Shown piece after piece: positions 46,227-54,432 of a stretch of DNA of 64,000 nt. The translations under genes and the position numbers were made by a program. The stretch is from Oceanospirillales bacterium (GTDB lineage: Bacteria; Pseudomonadota; Gammaproteobacteria; Pseudomonadales; Balneatricaceae): positions 1-64,000 of the forward strand of contig JAAEYW010000014.1 in the NCBI GenBank assembly GCA_018223185.1. The letters run 5' to 3'. Positions within the stretch are counted from its first letter, which is position 1. Each line of letters opens with the position of its first letter. The notes below the pieces were generated by a model. It had not been told where the DNA came from. It worked only from the letters and a program-made list of their open reading frames with translations, and made no database searches.

Positions 46227-46904
46227 TTACACAGCATATGCCACCAGCATCTCTGTAGCCCCTTTTTGAAACTGGTAATCAACAGGCTGGAGTGATGTCC
46301 GAACCCCGTTACCTTCTAGTGCTTCAATGACTGTAGAGAGGTGTTTTGAGCGCTTGCCGTCCAAGGAAAGCAAAGGATAAACCCTGACCTCTGTTGCAAC
46401 CCGGCAGAGCTCTTTCATACCCTCAATGTGCTGCGCTACATCGAAATGATCGCTGTAAAGGAAAAGAAAATGAGAGCACAACGCCAATTCGAACTGTTGG
46501 TCATCAAATGGGAGGGTTGGAAGAGAAGCGCATGTGTACCGACCGGCTTCCAAACCTGAATCGTAGTCAGATAGAAATTGCTGCATAGCCGCCATGCGCA
46601 CCTGACCTAACGCCGATACATCTTTGATGCTTTCCCAGATGTAATTATCTGAGTTTTGCTCCATCTGGCGCATGATCTGGGGATATACCTCTTCGATGCG
46701 AGAACGGATCTGGTCACCTGTGAACTGGTAAACAGGATCAACGGACACTACAGTGCCGCCACGTTGCGTCAGTTCTGCATTAAAGCACGCCGGGCCGTCG
46801 CCACAACCAAGTAAACGCTTGTCTAAATCGTCTTCCGACAGAGCAAAAACAGACCGATATTCTTCGAATGAGCGCCCCCATGGGACAATGCTATCCAGCT
46901 TCAA
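46227..46904 (-). CDS. SAM-dependent methyltransferase-like protein in a cassette array
   Basis: 226 residues from a TTG at 46904, chosen because AAAGGAG lies 8 bases upstream on the minus strand and the protein then begins MKLDSIVPWGRSFEEY, as in its relatives. LLGCGDGPACFNAEL is a variant SAM motif I; LELALCSHFLFLYSDHF-like region gives motif IV. Members of this family are frequent integron cassette genes of unknown substrate. The start lies about 20 bases after an attC-like site. Confidence 0.8.
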   Translation of the reverse strand: MKLDSIVPWGRSFEEYRSVFALSEDDLDKRLLGCGDGPACFNAELTQRGGTVVSVDPVYQFTGDQIRSRIEEVYPQIMRQMEQNSDNYIWESIKDVSALGQVRMAAMQQFLSDYDSGLEAGRYTCASLPTLPFDDQQFELALCSHFLFLYSDHFDVAQHIEGMKELCRVATEVRVYPLLSLDGKRSKHLSTVIEALEGNGVRTSLQPVDYQFQKGATEMLVAYAV

Positions 46905-46924
46905 TGCTGACTCTCCTTTATGAT

Positions 46925-46981
46925 GTGTAACGCCCAAAGCGGCGCGCGGAGAAGCCGTCCGACTGCCTTTGCTTGTTAGCG
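46925..46981 (-). other. attC-like recombination site 2
   Basis: GTGTAAC at 46925 and GTTAGCG at 46975 are inverted cores (TAAC/GTTA); CCAAAGCGG near 46934 and GCCTTTGC near 46966 form the second pair of arms. The site overlaps the end of the decayed gene to its right and sits just before the methyltransferase start, as between integron cassettes. Confidence 0.55.
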
Positions 46982-47690
46982 CATTCCTTGTTTAGCACTC
47001 TGGACTTCCAAAACCCTATCCCAATATCCATCTTCTTGTAGATAGTCATGAAGCCCTAAATGATTATGCAATTAAATTCTATCGGCGAATAGCTGGATAT
47101 CATCAATGCCATCCAATGGATCTTCTCCCTTCCATGCTGCGAAATCAAAAATTACAGCAATCGACTTTTTTGTATATCTTATTACCGTTATGCCTATGCT
47201 CCGGTGATAAGAAGTAATTACGAGACAAAGCACCAGAGTTTCTATCGAGCAATGAATAGAATTTGTACCTCCAGAATTCTTCATTTTCTTCGATTATTTC
47301 TATGTGTGGTGGTTCTGTAATTAGTGCTTTTAATTTTTGATATCGAACTATCATTCTTGCCACGGTCAGCCACATAACTCGACTGTTTTCTGGCGGAACA
47401 TCATCATCTCCACCACTAAATAATTCATAAGTTTTCTCAAGTGATACTTTAGCTTCAGACAAGAATGCTTCTGATGCTTTGAATTTGTCCTCTTGAAGGT
47501 GCCTTGTGGTTGTTGTCCGATACAAAGAAAGTGCAACAGTTGCACTAGCCAATATTGCTAATGACCCGACAGCCTGTATTGAAGGCACATAAGAATGAAT
47601 CCAATCGAATGTTTGACCAGATGGAATCAATACTGATAATAAGATCAGTAATACTAACGAAACTAAAGCGCCAATCAAAAAGTAAAGCAT
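46976..47690 (-). pseudogene. Two-helix membrane protein gene with frameshift and internal stop
   Basis: The frame from 47690 encodes two N-terminal membrane helices (LIGALVSLVLLILLSVL and AVGSLAILASATVALSLY) and a soluble domain, then stops at 47145. Removing one A from the A6 run at about 47165 restores NKIYKKSIAVIFDFAAWKGE and DPLDGIDDIQLFADRI. The stop at 47072 is followed in frame by LHNHLGLHDYLQEDGYWDRV and LEVQSAKQGMR, ending exactly in the attC core at 46976. Both breaks suggest a dead cassette gene; a sequencing error could explain the first. The start codon is 6 bases from a GTTAGAT core. Confidence 0.6.
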
Positions 47691-47695
47691 TGAAT

Positions 47696-47755
47696 ATCTA
47701 ACCTCGCTTGAGCGCTAACAGCTAACAGCTAACAGCTAACAGCTAACAGCTAAAG
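47696..47755. repeat. Core-like heptamer GTTAGAT plus (GCTAACA)n tandem repeat
   Basis: ATCTAAC (47696) is a GTTRRRY-type core on the minus strand. From 47714 the 7-base unit GCTAACA occurs five times exactly, then once as GCTAAAG. The unit itself (TGTTAGC on the minus strand) resembles the core of attC site 2. It marks the right end of the cassette array. Confidence 0.7.
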
Positions 47756-48049
47756 ATGACAAGGCATCTGGGGAAATGCGACAGGCTGTCGTCTATCACT
47801 CATAATTAAAATTTGAAATAAGTAATCTAAAGCACTGATATTGAGCGTGCTATTTTTCGGGACTGGTTTTTTCAGTATGGAGAAATACGACAACCTGTCG
47901 TCTATCGGCAGGTAGTTTTTGAAATGGGCATTAATAAGATTCATTCTCACTCTGACACCCTGAGCCGACTCGTTCTTATCCTTGGTTAACCAATACTTAC
48001 ATAGAAAACGACAGGATAAAAGAGCATCGAGCTACGGTTTTAATGCGCT
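47756..48049. repeat. Pair of CGACA(N)CTGTCG palindromes in intergenic DNA
   Basis: CGACAGGCTGTCG (47779-47791) and CGACAACCTGTCG (47888-47900), each preceded by GGRGAAAT and followed by TCTATC, repeat with a 109-base period. A 66-codon minus-strand frame runs through both but looks like repeat sequence, not a gene. Confidence 0.5.
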
Positions 48050-48127
48050 TAATCTTTTTCTAGCGAGGCGCGCAGCGACGTTCTGGCAAGTGGCGAAGCC
48101 ACGTCTGACTACTAGCAACGGCTTTTA
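48050..48127 (-). repeat. Hairpin-module repeat, copy F
   Basis: On the minus strand: AAAAGCCGTTGCTAGTAGT, module TGGC/GCCA with CTTGCCAG, second module GTCGC/GCGCC-like and CTCGCTAGAAAAAGATTA. Very close to copy D. It is antisense in the region just upstream of the helicase gene. Confidence 0.85.
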
Positions 48128-48191
48128 CAACTAGCGGCTGCTTTCTTGCTATACTCCGCCCTTCTCTCCTTATGATATCTCCTGAGCCTCT

Positions 48192-49508
48192 ATGCCATTT
48201 GCAAACCTTGGATTATCTGATCCTCTTATACTCGCGATTAACGATCTGGGTTATACCGCCCCTACGCCTGTCCAGAAGCAGGCGATTCCCATCATTCTTG
48301 CGGGTAAAGATCTGATTGCTACTGCGCAAACCGGTACCGGGAAGACAGGCGCGTTTGTTCTGCCGATATTAGAAATGTTTAACCAGGACCGCACTTTACG
48401 GGGTAAACGCATACGGGCGCTGATTCTGACTCCGACACGGGAGTTAGCCATTCAGGTAGCGGCGAATGTTGCGGATTATGGCAAACATCTGAACCTCAGC
48501 TCGATGGCCGTGTATGGCGGTGTTGATGTCGAGCCACAAAAACAGCGGCTTATCGACGGCATTGATATTTTAGTGGCGACACCGGGACGGTTGATCGACC
48601 TGGCCCACCAGCGAGCATTGCACTTTGATGAACTTGAAGTGCTGGTGTTAGATGAAGCCGACCGGATGGTCGATATGGGGTTTGTCGGGGATATTAATAA
48701 AATTATTGATCGCTTACCCGAAGCGCGTCAGAACCTGCTTTTTTCGGCCACGATGTCTGATGCCGTTCGTGATATCGCCGATAGTTTTAGCGATAGCAAA
48801 GTGAGTAAGCCGGCCGTTGAGATCTCGGTTTCACCTAAAACCAAGGCAGCAGCCACGATCAACCAGTGGTTAATCACCGTCGATAAAGACACTAAATCCG
48901 CCTTGCTGAGTCACCTGATTAATGAGCAGCAGTGGGATCAGGCGCTTATTTTTATCGAGAAAAAACACGCTGCTGCCAAACTGGTGGTCCAGCTGGCTAA
49001 ACGCGGCATTGTTGCTGAAGCGATTCATGGTGACAGAAGCCAGATGATGCGTGAAAAGATTCTCGCTGATTTCAAATCGGGCACACTCAAATATCTGGTT
49101 GCCACCGGGGTTGCTGCCCGCGGTCTGGATATTGGTGAGCTGAGCCGTGTGGTGAATTACGATCTGCCATTCAAGCCGGAAGATTACATCCACCGCATTG
49201 GCCGGACCGGTCGGGCCGGTGCCACAGGGGAAGCGATATCCTTTGTCGCTATGGGCGATTTCAAAAACCTGTGCGCCATTGAAAGCCGCCTGGATCAGAT
49301 AATTGAACGTAAAGAGATTGATGGTTTTCCGGTGCGAAAAGAGGTGCCAATCTCTGTTTTGAATTTTGTTCGTAAGAGCAAACCACCGATGCCTAAAACC
49401 TCTTCAACCAAAGCGCGTTCAACGTCGGCTGCGCTTCAAAAGCCATCAGGCAAAAAGCCCTCAACTGATAAAGATGAAAACAGGCCCAACAAACATATCT
49501 GGGGCTAA
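48192..49508 (+). CDS. DEAD-box ATP-dependent RNA helicase (RhlE-like)
   Basis: 438 residues. Motifs in order: Q motif (FANLGL...PTPVQKQAIP), I AQTGTGKT, Ia PTRELA, Ib TPGR, II VLDEADRMVDMGF, III SAT, V ATGVAARGLD and VI HRIGRTGR. The C-terminal ~50 residues are basic and low complexity (SSTKARSTSAALQKPSGKKP), as in RhlE proteins. It unwinds RNA in ribosome assembly, decay or cold adaptation. The repeat copy F and an AT-rich leader precede it. Confidence 0.93.
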   Translation: MPFANLGLSDPLILAINDLGYTAPTPVQKQAIPIILAGKDLIATAQTGTGKTGAFVLPILEMFNQDRTLRGKRIRALILTPTRELAIQVAANVADYGKHLNLSSMAVYGGVDVEPQKQRLIDGIDILVATPGRLIDLAHQRALHFDELEVLVLDEADRMVDMGFVGDINKIIDRLPEARQNLLFSATMSDAVRDIADSFSDSKVSKPAVEISVSPKTKAAATINQWLITVDKDTKSALLSHLINEQQWDQALIFIEKKHAAAKLVVQLAKRGIVAEAIHGDRSQMMREKILADFKSGTLKYLVATGVAARGLDIGELSRVVNYDLPFKPEDYIHRIGRTGRAGATGEAISFVAMGDFKNLCAIESRLDQIIERKEIDGFPVRKEVPISVLNFVRKSKPPMPKTSSTKARSTSAALQKPSGKKPSTDKDENRPNKHIWG

Positions 49509-49539
49509 TCGATAAGTCTTCCACTAAAGGAGTCAGCAC

Positions 49540-49561
49540 TAAAGGGGTCAACCCCCCTTTA
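49540..49561 (+). terminator. Hairpin terminator after the helicase gene
   Basis: TAAAGGGG pairs with CCCCTTTA; only a short T run lies within the stem end. Confidence 0.55.
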
Positions 49562-49610
49562 CTGTGCGATCCCGGATAAACAACTGAATTATATTCATTT
49601 GGCAATGCCC

Positions 49611-49622
49611 AACCAATTGGTT
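49611..49622. promoter_or_regulatory. Perfect 12-base palindrome AACCAATTGGTT
   Basis: It lies 54 bases upstream of the 36-residue membrane peptide gene and looks like an operator for a dimeric regulator. No regulator gene is adjacent. Confidence 0.4.
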
Positions 49623-49675
49623 AATATTTAATCATTCAATTTAACCAACTGCTGTGTATTAAATCCGGAGTAACG

Positions 49676-49786
49676 ATGCAACTGATCAAAAGCCTGCTGA
49701 AACGCATCGCATTTCTTTACGGAGCATTGTCACTCAGCATGTTTCTGTTCGGATTTATCACCGCCCTCCGTGTTGGTCTTGGTTAG
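49676..49786 (+). CDS. 36-residue single-helix membrane peptide
   Basis: ATG at 49676 with CCGGAG 5 bases upstream. MQLIKSLLKRIAF carries a positive N-terminus and LYGALSLSMFLFGFITALRV a single membrane helix, ending GLG. Too short for family recognition, but the ribosome site, palindromic operator and sequence make a real small protein likely. Confidence 0.55.
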   Translation: MQLIKSLLKRIAFLYGALSLSMFLFGFITALRVGLG

Positions 49787-49802
49787 TGATCCACCTCACC
49801 GT

Positions 49803-49842
49803 CTAAATCTTTGCCTGGAAAGCGGCTAAACCACATCTATCC
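49803..49842 (-). repeat. Hairpin-module repeat, degenerate copy H
   Basis: On the minus strand: GGATAGATGTGGTTTAGCCG followed by CTTTCCAGGCAAAGATTTAG. The module flanks and the AAAGATTWAG end are recognisable, but the stem is damaged. It lies between convergent genes. Confidence 0.55.
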
Positions 49843-49992
49843 TCTGTGCTCCAATGAAAAAAGTAATGAAGTACTTTTCACTGCTGTGTCCTCAGTGGTA
49901 AAAAACCGTTAAAGTTAAAAAGGGACCGCGACGCGTACGGAGGGTATGTCTGCGTCGCTCCTCAAGGCAATAACCGGGTCATTCAGTCCCGG

Positions 49993-50778
49993 TCAGACTT
50001 CGTTTTTTGGCGTTCCATCGCCGTCCTGATCACTACCGGTCCAGCGGTTGATAAGATCCACCGGCAACGGAAAAACAATCGTGTGGGTATTCTGGCCGGC
50101 AATTTCGGTCAGGGTCTGCAGATAACGTAACTGCAGAGCCTGGGGTTGTTTCGCCAGAGTCTGGGCTGCTTGCAGTAATTGTCCTGCGGCCTCCAGTTCA
50201 CCGGTGGCATGGATCACCTTGGCACGCCGCGAGCGTTCTTCCTCTGCCTGGCGGGCGATAGCGCGGATCATGCTCTCGTCCAGGTCGACGTGTTTCAGCT
50301 CTACATTCGCCACCTTGATGCCCCAGGCGTCGGTCTGCTTGTCCAGGATTTGCTGAATATCAGCGTTAAGACGGTCACGCTCGGCCAGCATATCGTCCAG
50401 TTCATGCTGGCCCAGCACAGAACGCAGGGTCGTCTGGGACAGCTGACTGGTGGCCTCCAGATAATTCTCCACACGGATGATCGCCCGTTCCGGGTCCACC
50501 ACCCGGAAATAGATCACCGCATTGACCTTCACTGACACGTTGTCCAGCGAGATCACATCCTGCGTGGGGACATCCATCACCACGGTGCGCAGATCCACCC
50601 GCACCATTTGCTGGATCACCGGAATCACGATGATCAGCCCAGGCCCTTTGACCCGGTAGAAACGTCCCAACAGGAAGATCACACCCCGCTCGTATTCGCG
50701 CAGAATACGGAACATGCTGATCAACAGCAGCAGGATAAAAACCACCGATGTCACGATAAAATACTGTGTAGCCGCCAT
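49993..50778 (-). CDS. Slipin (SPFH/stomatin family) membrane protein
   Basis: 261 residues from the ATG at 50778 (AGGAG upstream). One N-terminal membrane helix ([17 protein letters not shown]) followed by the SPFH/band-7 domain ([22 protein letters not shown]...) and a coiled C-terminal part ([26 protein letters not shown]). Slipins form membrane oligomers. The gene directly follows nfeD (stop and start 1 base apart), the standard pairing in which NfeD processes or partners slipin. Confidence 0.93.
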   Translation of the reverse strand: MAATQYFIVTSVVFILLLLISMFRILREYERGVIFLLGRFYRVKGPGLIIVIPVIQQMVRVDLRTVVMDVPTQDVISLDNVSVKVNAVIYFRVVDPERAIIRVENYLEATSQLSQTTLRSVLGQHELDDMLAERDRLNADIQQILDKQTDAWGIKVANVELKHVDLDESMIRAIARQAEEERSRRAKVIHATGELEAAGQLLQAAQTLAKQPQALQLRYLQTLTEIAGQNTHTIVFPLPVDLINRWTGSDQDGDGTPKNEV

Positions 50779-50779
50779 C

Positions 50780-52189
50780 TCATTTCTCCTGTTTGTCCGC
50801 GACAAGCATTAGTCCATCCACCGCTTTAACCCGCACCCGGTCGCCCGCTACCAGAGGGTCGGCACAGCGCACCGACCAGAGCTCCCCCTCGTAGCGGGCC
50901 AACGCCTGACCATCATCGCTGCGCTCGATAATCAGCGTCTGGTCAATCACCGCCTCTCGTCTGAACAGGTGCGGACGAAGTTGAGCCCGCACTGCCATCC
51001 CCAGCATTCCGAATACCATCAACCCGGTCACTATGGACAGGGACAGAATTACCGGAAGAGCGATCTGGTAGGCAGGAATATCGGTGTCCATCAACATGAT
51101 CGAACCCACCACAAACGCGATAAACCCGCCGATGCCGAATACACCGAAACTCGGCAGCATCGCCTCGGCGATTATCAGTCCGATACCCAGCAGCATCAGC
51201 CCCAGCCCCGCATAGCTGACCGGAAGGATCTGGAAGGCGTATAGCGCCACCAGCAGGCAGGTGAGCCCGAGAATACCCGGCAGTCCGAAGCCCGGGTTGG
51301 AAAACTCGAATACCAGGCCATAGAGGCCAATGATCATCAGCATATAGGCCACATTGGGGTTGGTGATCACCGCCAGAAACTCGCTGCGCCAGTCCGGGTC
51401 ATGTACTACACGGGGCGCGTCGGCAAGATCAAGGCGGTGCACCCGGGCACCGATCCTGATCTCACGCCCAGCCAGAGCGTTGAGCAGCGCCCCGGTGTCT
51501 GCGGCTATCAGGTCGATCACGCCAAGTTCCAGCGCCCGGCTGGCGCTCAGACTGGCCCCCTCGCGTACCGCCCGCTCGGCCCAGTCGGCATTGCGCCCTC
51601 GCAGCTCCGCCAGGCTGCGAATATAAGCCACCGCATCGTTGGTCACCTTGCGCTCAAGGGCGTTGCCGGGCTGAGGGATAGGTTGAGATTGCTCCGCGTT
51701 TCCCGCTTCAGGGACGATCTTATCAGGCCCGGATTCGCTGGGGGGTGGATCTCTCGGCGACGGTGTCAGAGGGCCACCGATGGAGACCGGCGTGGCGGCC
51801 CCCAGATTGGTGGCAGGTGCCATGGCGGCGATGTGGCAGCTGTACATGAGAAAAGTGCCGGCACTGGCGGCCCGGGCACCGCCAGGGGCGACATAACAGA
51901 TCACCGGGATCGGCGAAGCCAGAACCCCGGCGATCATATCGCGCATAGAGCTGTCCAGCCCGCCCGGGGTATTAATCCGGATCAGCACCGCGGCCGCCCG
52001 GGCCTCGACAGCCTGTTCAATGCCACGCACCAGATAATCTGCTGACGACGGACCCACTGCACCGTCCAGCTGCAGCATCCACAGTGTTCCCGGCGGTGTA
52101 TTCTGAGCGCTCGTCGGCAACGACATTCCCAGCACTGCCAGCAGCAGCGCGATCGGCAGACTCAACTTTACGATTTGCGCATACATCAC
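50780..52189 (-). CDS. nfeD: NfeD-family membrane serine protease
   Basis: 469 residues: signal peptide (residues 1-29), ClpP-like protease domain with catalytic Ser in [16 protein letters not shown] and [12 protein letters not shown], a proline-rich insert ([16 protein letters not shown]), a five-helix membrane domain and a C-terminal OB fold ([20 protein letters not shown]). Long NfeD1b-type protein acting with the slipin encoded next. Confidence 0.93.
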   Translation of the reverse strand: MMYAQIVKLSLPIALLLAVLGMSLPTSAQNTPPGTLWMLQLDGAVGPSSADYLVRGIEQAVEARAAAVLIRINTPGGLDSSMRDMIAGVLASPIPVICYVAPGGARAASAGTFLMYSCHIAAMAPATNLGAATPVSIGGPLTPSPRDPPPSESGPDKIVPEAGNAEQSQPIPQPGNALERKVTNDAVAYIRSLAELRGRNADWAERAVREGASLSASRALELGVIDLIAADTGALLNALAGREIRIGARVHRLDLADAPRVVHDPDWRSEFLAVITNPNVAYMLMIIGLYGLVFEFSNPGFGLPGILGLTCLLVALYAFQILPVSYAGLGLMLLGIGLIIAEAMLPSFGVFGIGGFIAFVVGSIMLMDTDIPAYQIALPVILSLSIVTGLMVFGMLGMAVRAQLRPHLFRREAVIDQTLIIERSDDGQALARYEGELWSVRCADPLVAGDRVRVKAVDGLMLVADKQEK

Positions 52190-52547
52190 TATCGACCTTC
52201 TCTACCTATTAGGTATAGCACCTTAAGCACGCTACGGCGTTATGAAGAAGGCGATCGTTCACATTTTTGTATTTTCATGGGCCAGGCTAAAATCCGGCCA
52301 TATCTACGGGTTTCTATGCAAAACCAGGCTATCGCGAAATCTTAAAGGGGTTCACTCGGGGCGGTTTGGTCTGGGTGGTCAGGCGGGCAGTTGAGTGGGT
52401 ATTGAGTGGGTATTGATCGGGGCAGAGCGCCGATCGTTGGGGTGATCGCGGACAATAGCTATCCAATCACCCGGTTTAACACTCACGCCAATCGGCTCAT
52501 TCTAATTGGCCCTGCAGGCGGGCGCTGTACGCTTTTTCGGGCAAAGT
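52190..52547. other. Intergenic region without a recognised gene
   Basis: Contains a short direct repeat TTGAGTGGGTA twice (about 52391-52412). It should hold the nfeD promoter and the end of the Rho-paralog transcript; no terminator hairpin with T run is clear. Confidence 0.35.
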
Positions 52548-53504
52548 CTAACCACCCGCAATGGCGTCCAACAGCGCTTCATTCGTCGGGTATTTTTCCA
52601 GCAGTTCAACCAGTCTTCTGGCACCCTCGACGGGCTTAAGATGGGTAAGGCTTCTGCGCAACGTTCTGACCTTCTGCAGCTCGCCCGGACTCAGTAGTAG
52701 CTCTTCACGACGGGTGCTGCTTTTGGCAATATCCAGTGCGGGAAAAATCCGGTAGTTAGCGGCCTCACGTGACAGCACGATCTCCATGTTACCGGTGCCC
52801 TTGAACTCTTCAAATATAACCTGATCCATGCGGCTGCCAGTATCAACCAGAATGGTTGCCAGAATCGTCAGCGATCCGCCATTCTCGATCTTGCGGGCTG
52901 ATCCGAACAACTTTCGCGGTATCTCAAGAGCTCTGGCATCAACACCGCCCGACATTGTCCGGCCACTGCTCTTCTGTTCAGCATTATGGACCCGCGACAG
53001 TCGTGTGAGAGAGTCGATCACTATCATGACATCATGACCTTCCCCTGCTTCCCTGCGAGCCTTGTTGAGGAGTTCATCGGCCACCCGAACATGATGAGCA
53101 TAGCTTTCATCTGAAGATGAAGCATGGACTTCAGCCGGAACGCTACGCTTAAAATCAGTTACCTCTTCCGGTCGCTCATCAATGAGTAGTGCATACAGCT
53201 TTATCTCAGGATATGCCTGCCCCACCGCCTGACAGATATGCTTCAACATTGTGGATTTGCCCGACCCCGGTGGCGCAACAATCAGCCCCCGTTGCCCCAT
53301 ACCGATGGGTGATATCAGGTCTATCGCCCGGGTGCTGAACTGCTGAGAGCCGTTTTCCAGGCGAATACAGGGCGAAGGATGGATGGCGACGCCATTCAGA
53401 AAACGTTTTTGCGGGTCACCCTCAAACTGATCCCTGACTATTTCATCGACAGGTTTGGCATCTGTAGTTCTTTTCACCTTCAGACTCAGTGTTTTTTTTG
53501 TCAT
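52548..53504 (-). CDS. Rho-like ATPase lacking the N-terminal RNA-binding domain
   Basis: 318 residues, against about 419 for Rho. The whole protein aligns with the Rho ATPase domain: SPIGMGQRGLIVAPPGSGKS (Walker A), LLIDERPEEVTDFKRSV (catalytic Glu, Arg), VMIVIDSLTRLSR (Walker B), EEFKGTGNMEIVLSRE (R-loop Lys) and SSTRREELLL (arginine finger). The Rho_N helix domain and cold-shock-like OB domain are missing; only ~45 residues precede the ATPase. The Q-loop region (VHNAEQKSSGRTMSGG) differs from Rho. It may be a hexameric ATPase with another RNA partner or a Rho modulator. The main rho gene should be elsewhere. Confidence 0.85.
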   Translation of the reverse strand: MTKKTLSLKVKRTTDAKPVDEIVRDQFEGDPQKRFLNGVAIHPSPCIRLENGSQQFSTRAIDLISPIGMGQRGLIVAPPGSGKSTMLKHICQAVGQAYPEIKLYALLIDERPEEVTDFKRSVPAEVHASSSDESYAHHVRVADELLNKARREAGEGHDVMIVIDSLTRLSRVHNAEQKSSGRTMSGGVDARALEIPRKLFGSARKIENGGSLTILATILVDTGSRMDQVIFEEFKGTGNMEIVLSREAANYRIFPALDIAKSSTRREELLLSPGELQKVRTLRRSLTHLKPVEGARRLVELLEKYPTNEALLDAIAGG

Positions 53505-53606
53505 GTTATCGGTTTATCTCTCTGGAAAATTCACGGTGTTCTGATCTGTTTACAGATGTCTGATGAAACATTTTATATCAAAGGCTGACAGCCCATTGAT
53601 GTACTG

Positions 53607-54302
53607 CTAATCGTGAGCTGAAAGCGCTGTAACTTCGGCCTGAGTCAGGCTGCGCCAATGACCACTATCGACATCAAGTTCCAGACTTCCTATGCGTTGA
53701 CGATGCAGAGATTTAACTCTGTTACCGATGGCGAAAAACATCCGCTTCACCTGATGAAAACGCCCTTCTGTCAGGGTTAACAACACCGTATAGGGATCAA
53801 CAATGTGTAGTTTAGCCGGAAGTGTCAGACTGGACTCCCCCTGCAGCAGAATACCGTTCTCAAAACGTTTTGCGGCGTCAGACGATATGGGCTTAGACAA
53901 CCGCACTTTATAGACCTTTTCGCAGCGGTTTTTAGGCGATGTCAGATTGAAAGACCAGTGTCCGTCATCGGTAACCAGCACAAGGCCGGTAGTATCCGCA
54001 TCCAGGCGTCCGGCGATGTGTAGTTCAGTCACTTGATCGACATCCAGCAGGTTGAGTACCGAAGGATATTTCTCATCCACGTTTGAGCAGATCATATCCA
54101 TGGGTTTATGCAACACAAAATAGCGGAAAGGTCTGGTTGTTAATAATGCACCATCCAGCGTCACAACACTGTTCTTGTGAACCTGATGGGACACCGCAAG
54201 AACAACCGTTTCGTTGACGGCAACCCGACCACGCTCTATCAGGATCAGCGCTTCAGCCAACGTATAATGGGTGCTTTTACAGATAAATTTATCTAACCGC
54301 AT
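53607..54302 (-). CDS. rsuA: 16S rRNA pseudouridine synthase (RsuA family)
   Basis: 231 residues from the ATG at 54302 (an in-frame GTG at 54323 is possible). N-terminal S4 RNA-binding domain (MRLDKFICKSTHYTLAEALI) and synthase domain with catalytic Asp in AGRLDADTTGLVL; KVYKVRLSKPI and GRFHQVKRMF complete the motifs. RsuA modifies U516 of 16S rRNA; other members of the group modify 23S rRNA or U2605, so the exact site is tentative. Confidence 0.88.
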   Translation of the reverse strand: MRLDKFICKSTHYTLAEALILIERGRVAVNETVVLAVSHQVHKNSVVTLDGALLTTRPFRYFVLHKPMDMICSNVDEKYPSVLNLLDVDQVTELHIAGRLDADTTGLVLVTDDGHWSFNLTSPKNRCEKVYKVRLSKPISSDAAKRFENGILLQGESSLTLPAKLHIVDPYTVLLTLTEGRFHQVKRMFFAIGNRVKSLHRQRIGSLELDVDSGHWRSLTQAEVTALSAHD

Positions 54303-54356
54303 AACGTCAACTGATACCTGCACCTTCTTTCATGCTTAAAAGCGATCTTTAAATAC

Positions 54357-54380
54357 AAAAAAGAGCGCCAACGCGCTCTT
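54357..54380 (-). terminator. Terminator of thrH
   Basis: On the minus strand GAGCGC pairs with GCGCTC around GTTG, followed by six T. Repeat copy G lies between it and the thrH stop. Confidence 0.85.
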
Positions 54381-54431
54381 AATCTTTTTCTGGCAAGTGG
54401 CGTAGCCACATCTGACCAACTGGCAACAGCT
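54379..54431 (-). repeat. Hairpin-module repeat, copy G (single module)
   Basis: On the minus strand: GCCAGTTGGTCAGATG, stem TGGC/GCCA with loop TAC, then CTTGCCAGAAAAAGATTAAG. It starts 2 bases after the thrH stop codon and merges with its terminator. Confidence 0.8.
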
Positions 54432-54432
54432 G

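Noticed and set aside
47750-47950. A 66-codon minus-strand frame next to the heptamer repeats
   Set aside because: It runs through two copies of a palindromic repeat, so its sequence is explained by the repeats; no ribosome site or family features.
52190-52547. Region before nfeD considered for a missing N-terminal part of the Rho paralog
   Set aside because: The Rho paralog is transcribed on the minus strand and its N-terminus would lie to the right of 53504, where no Rho_N-like frame is found.
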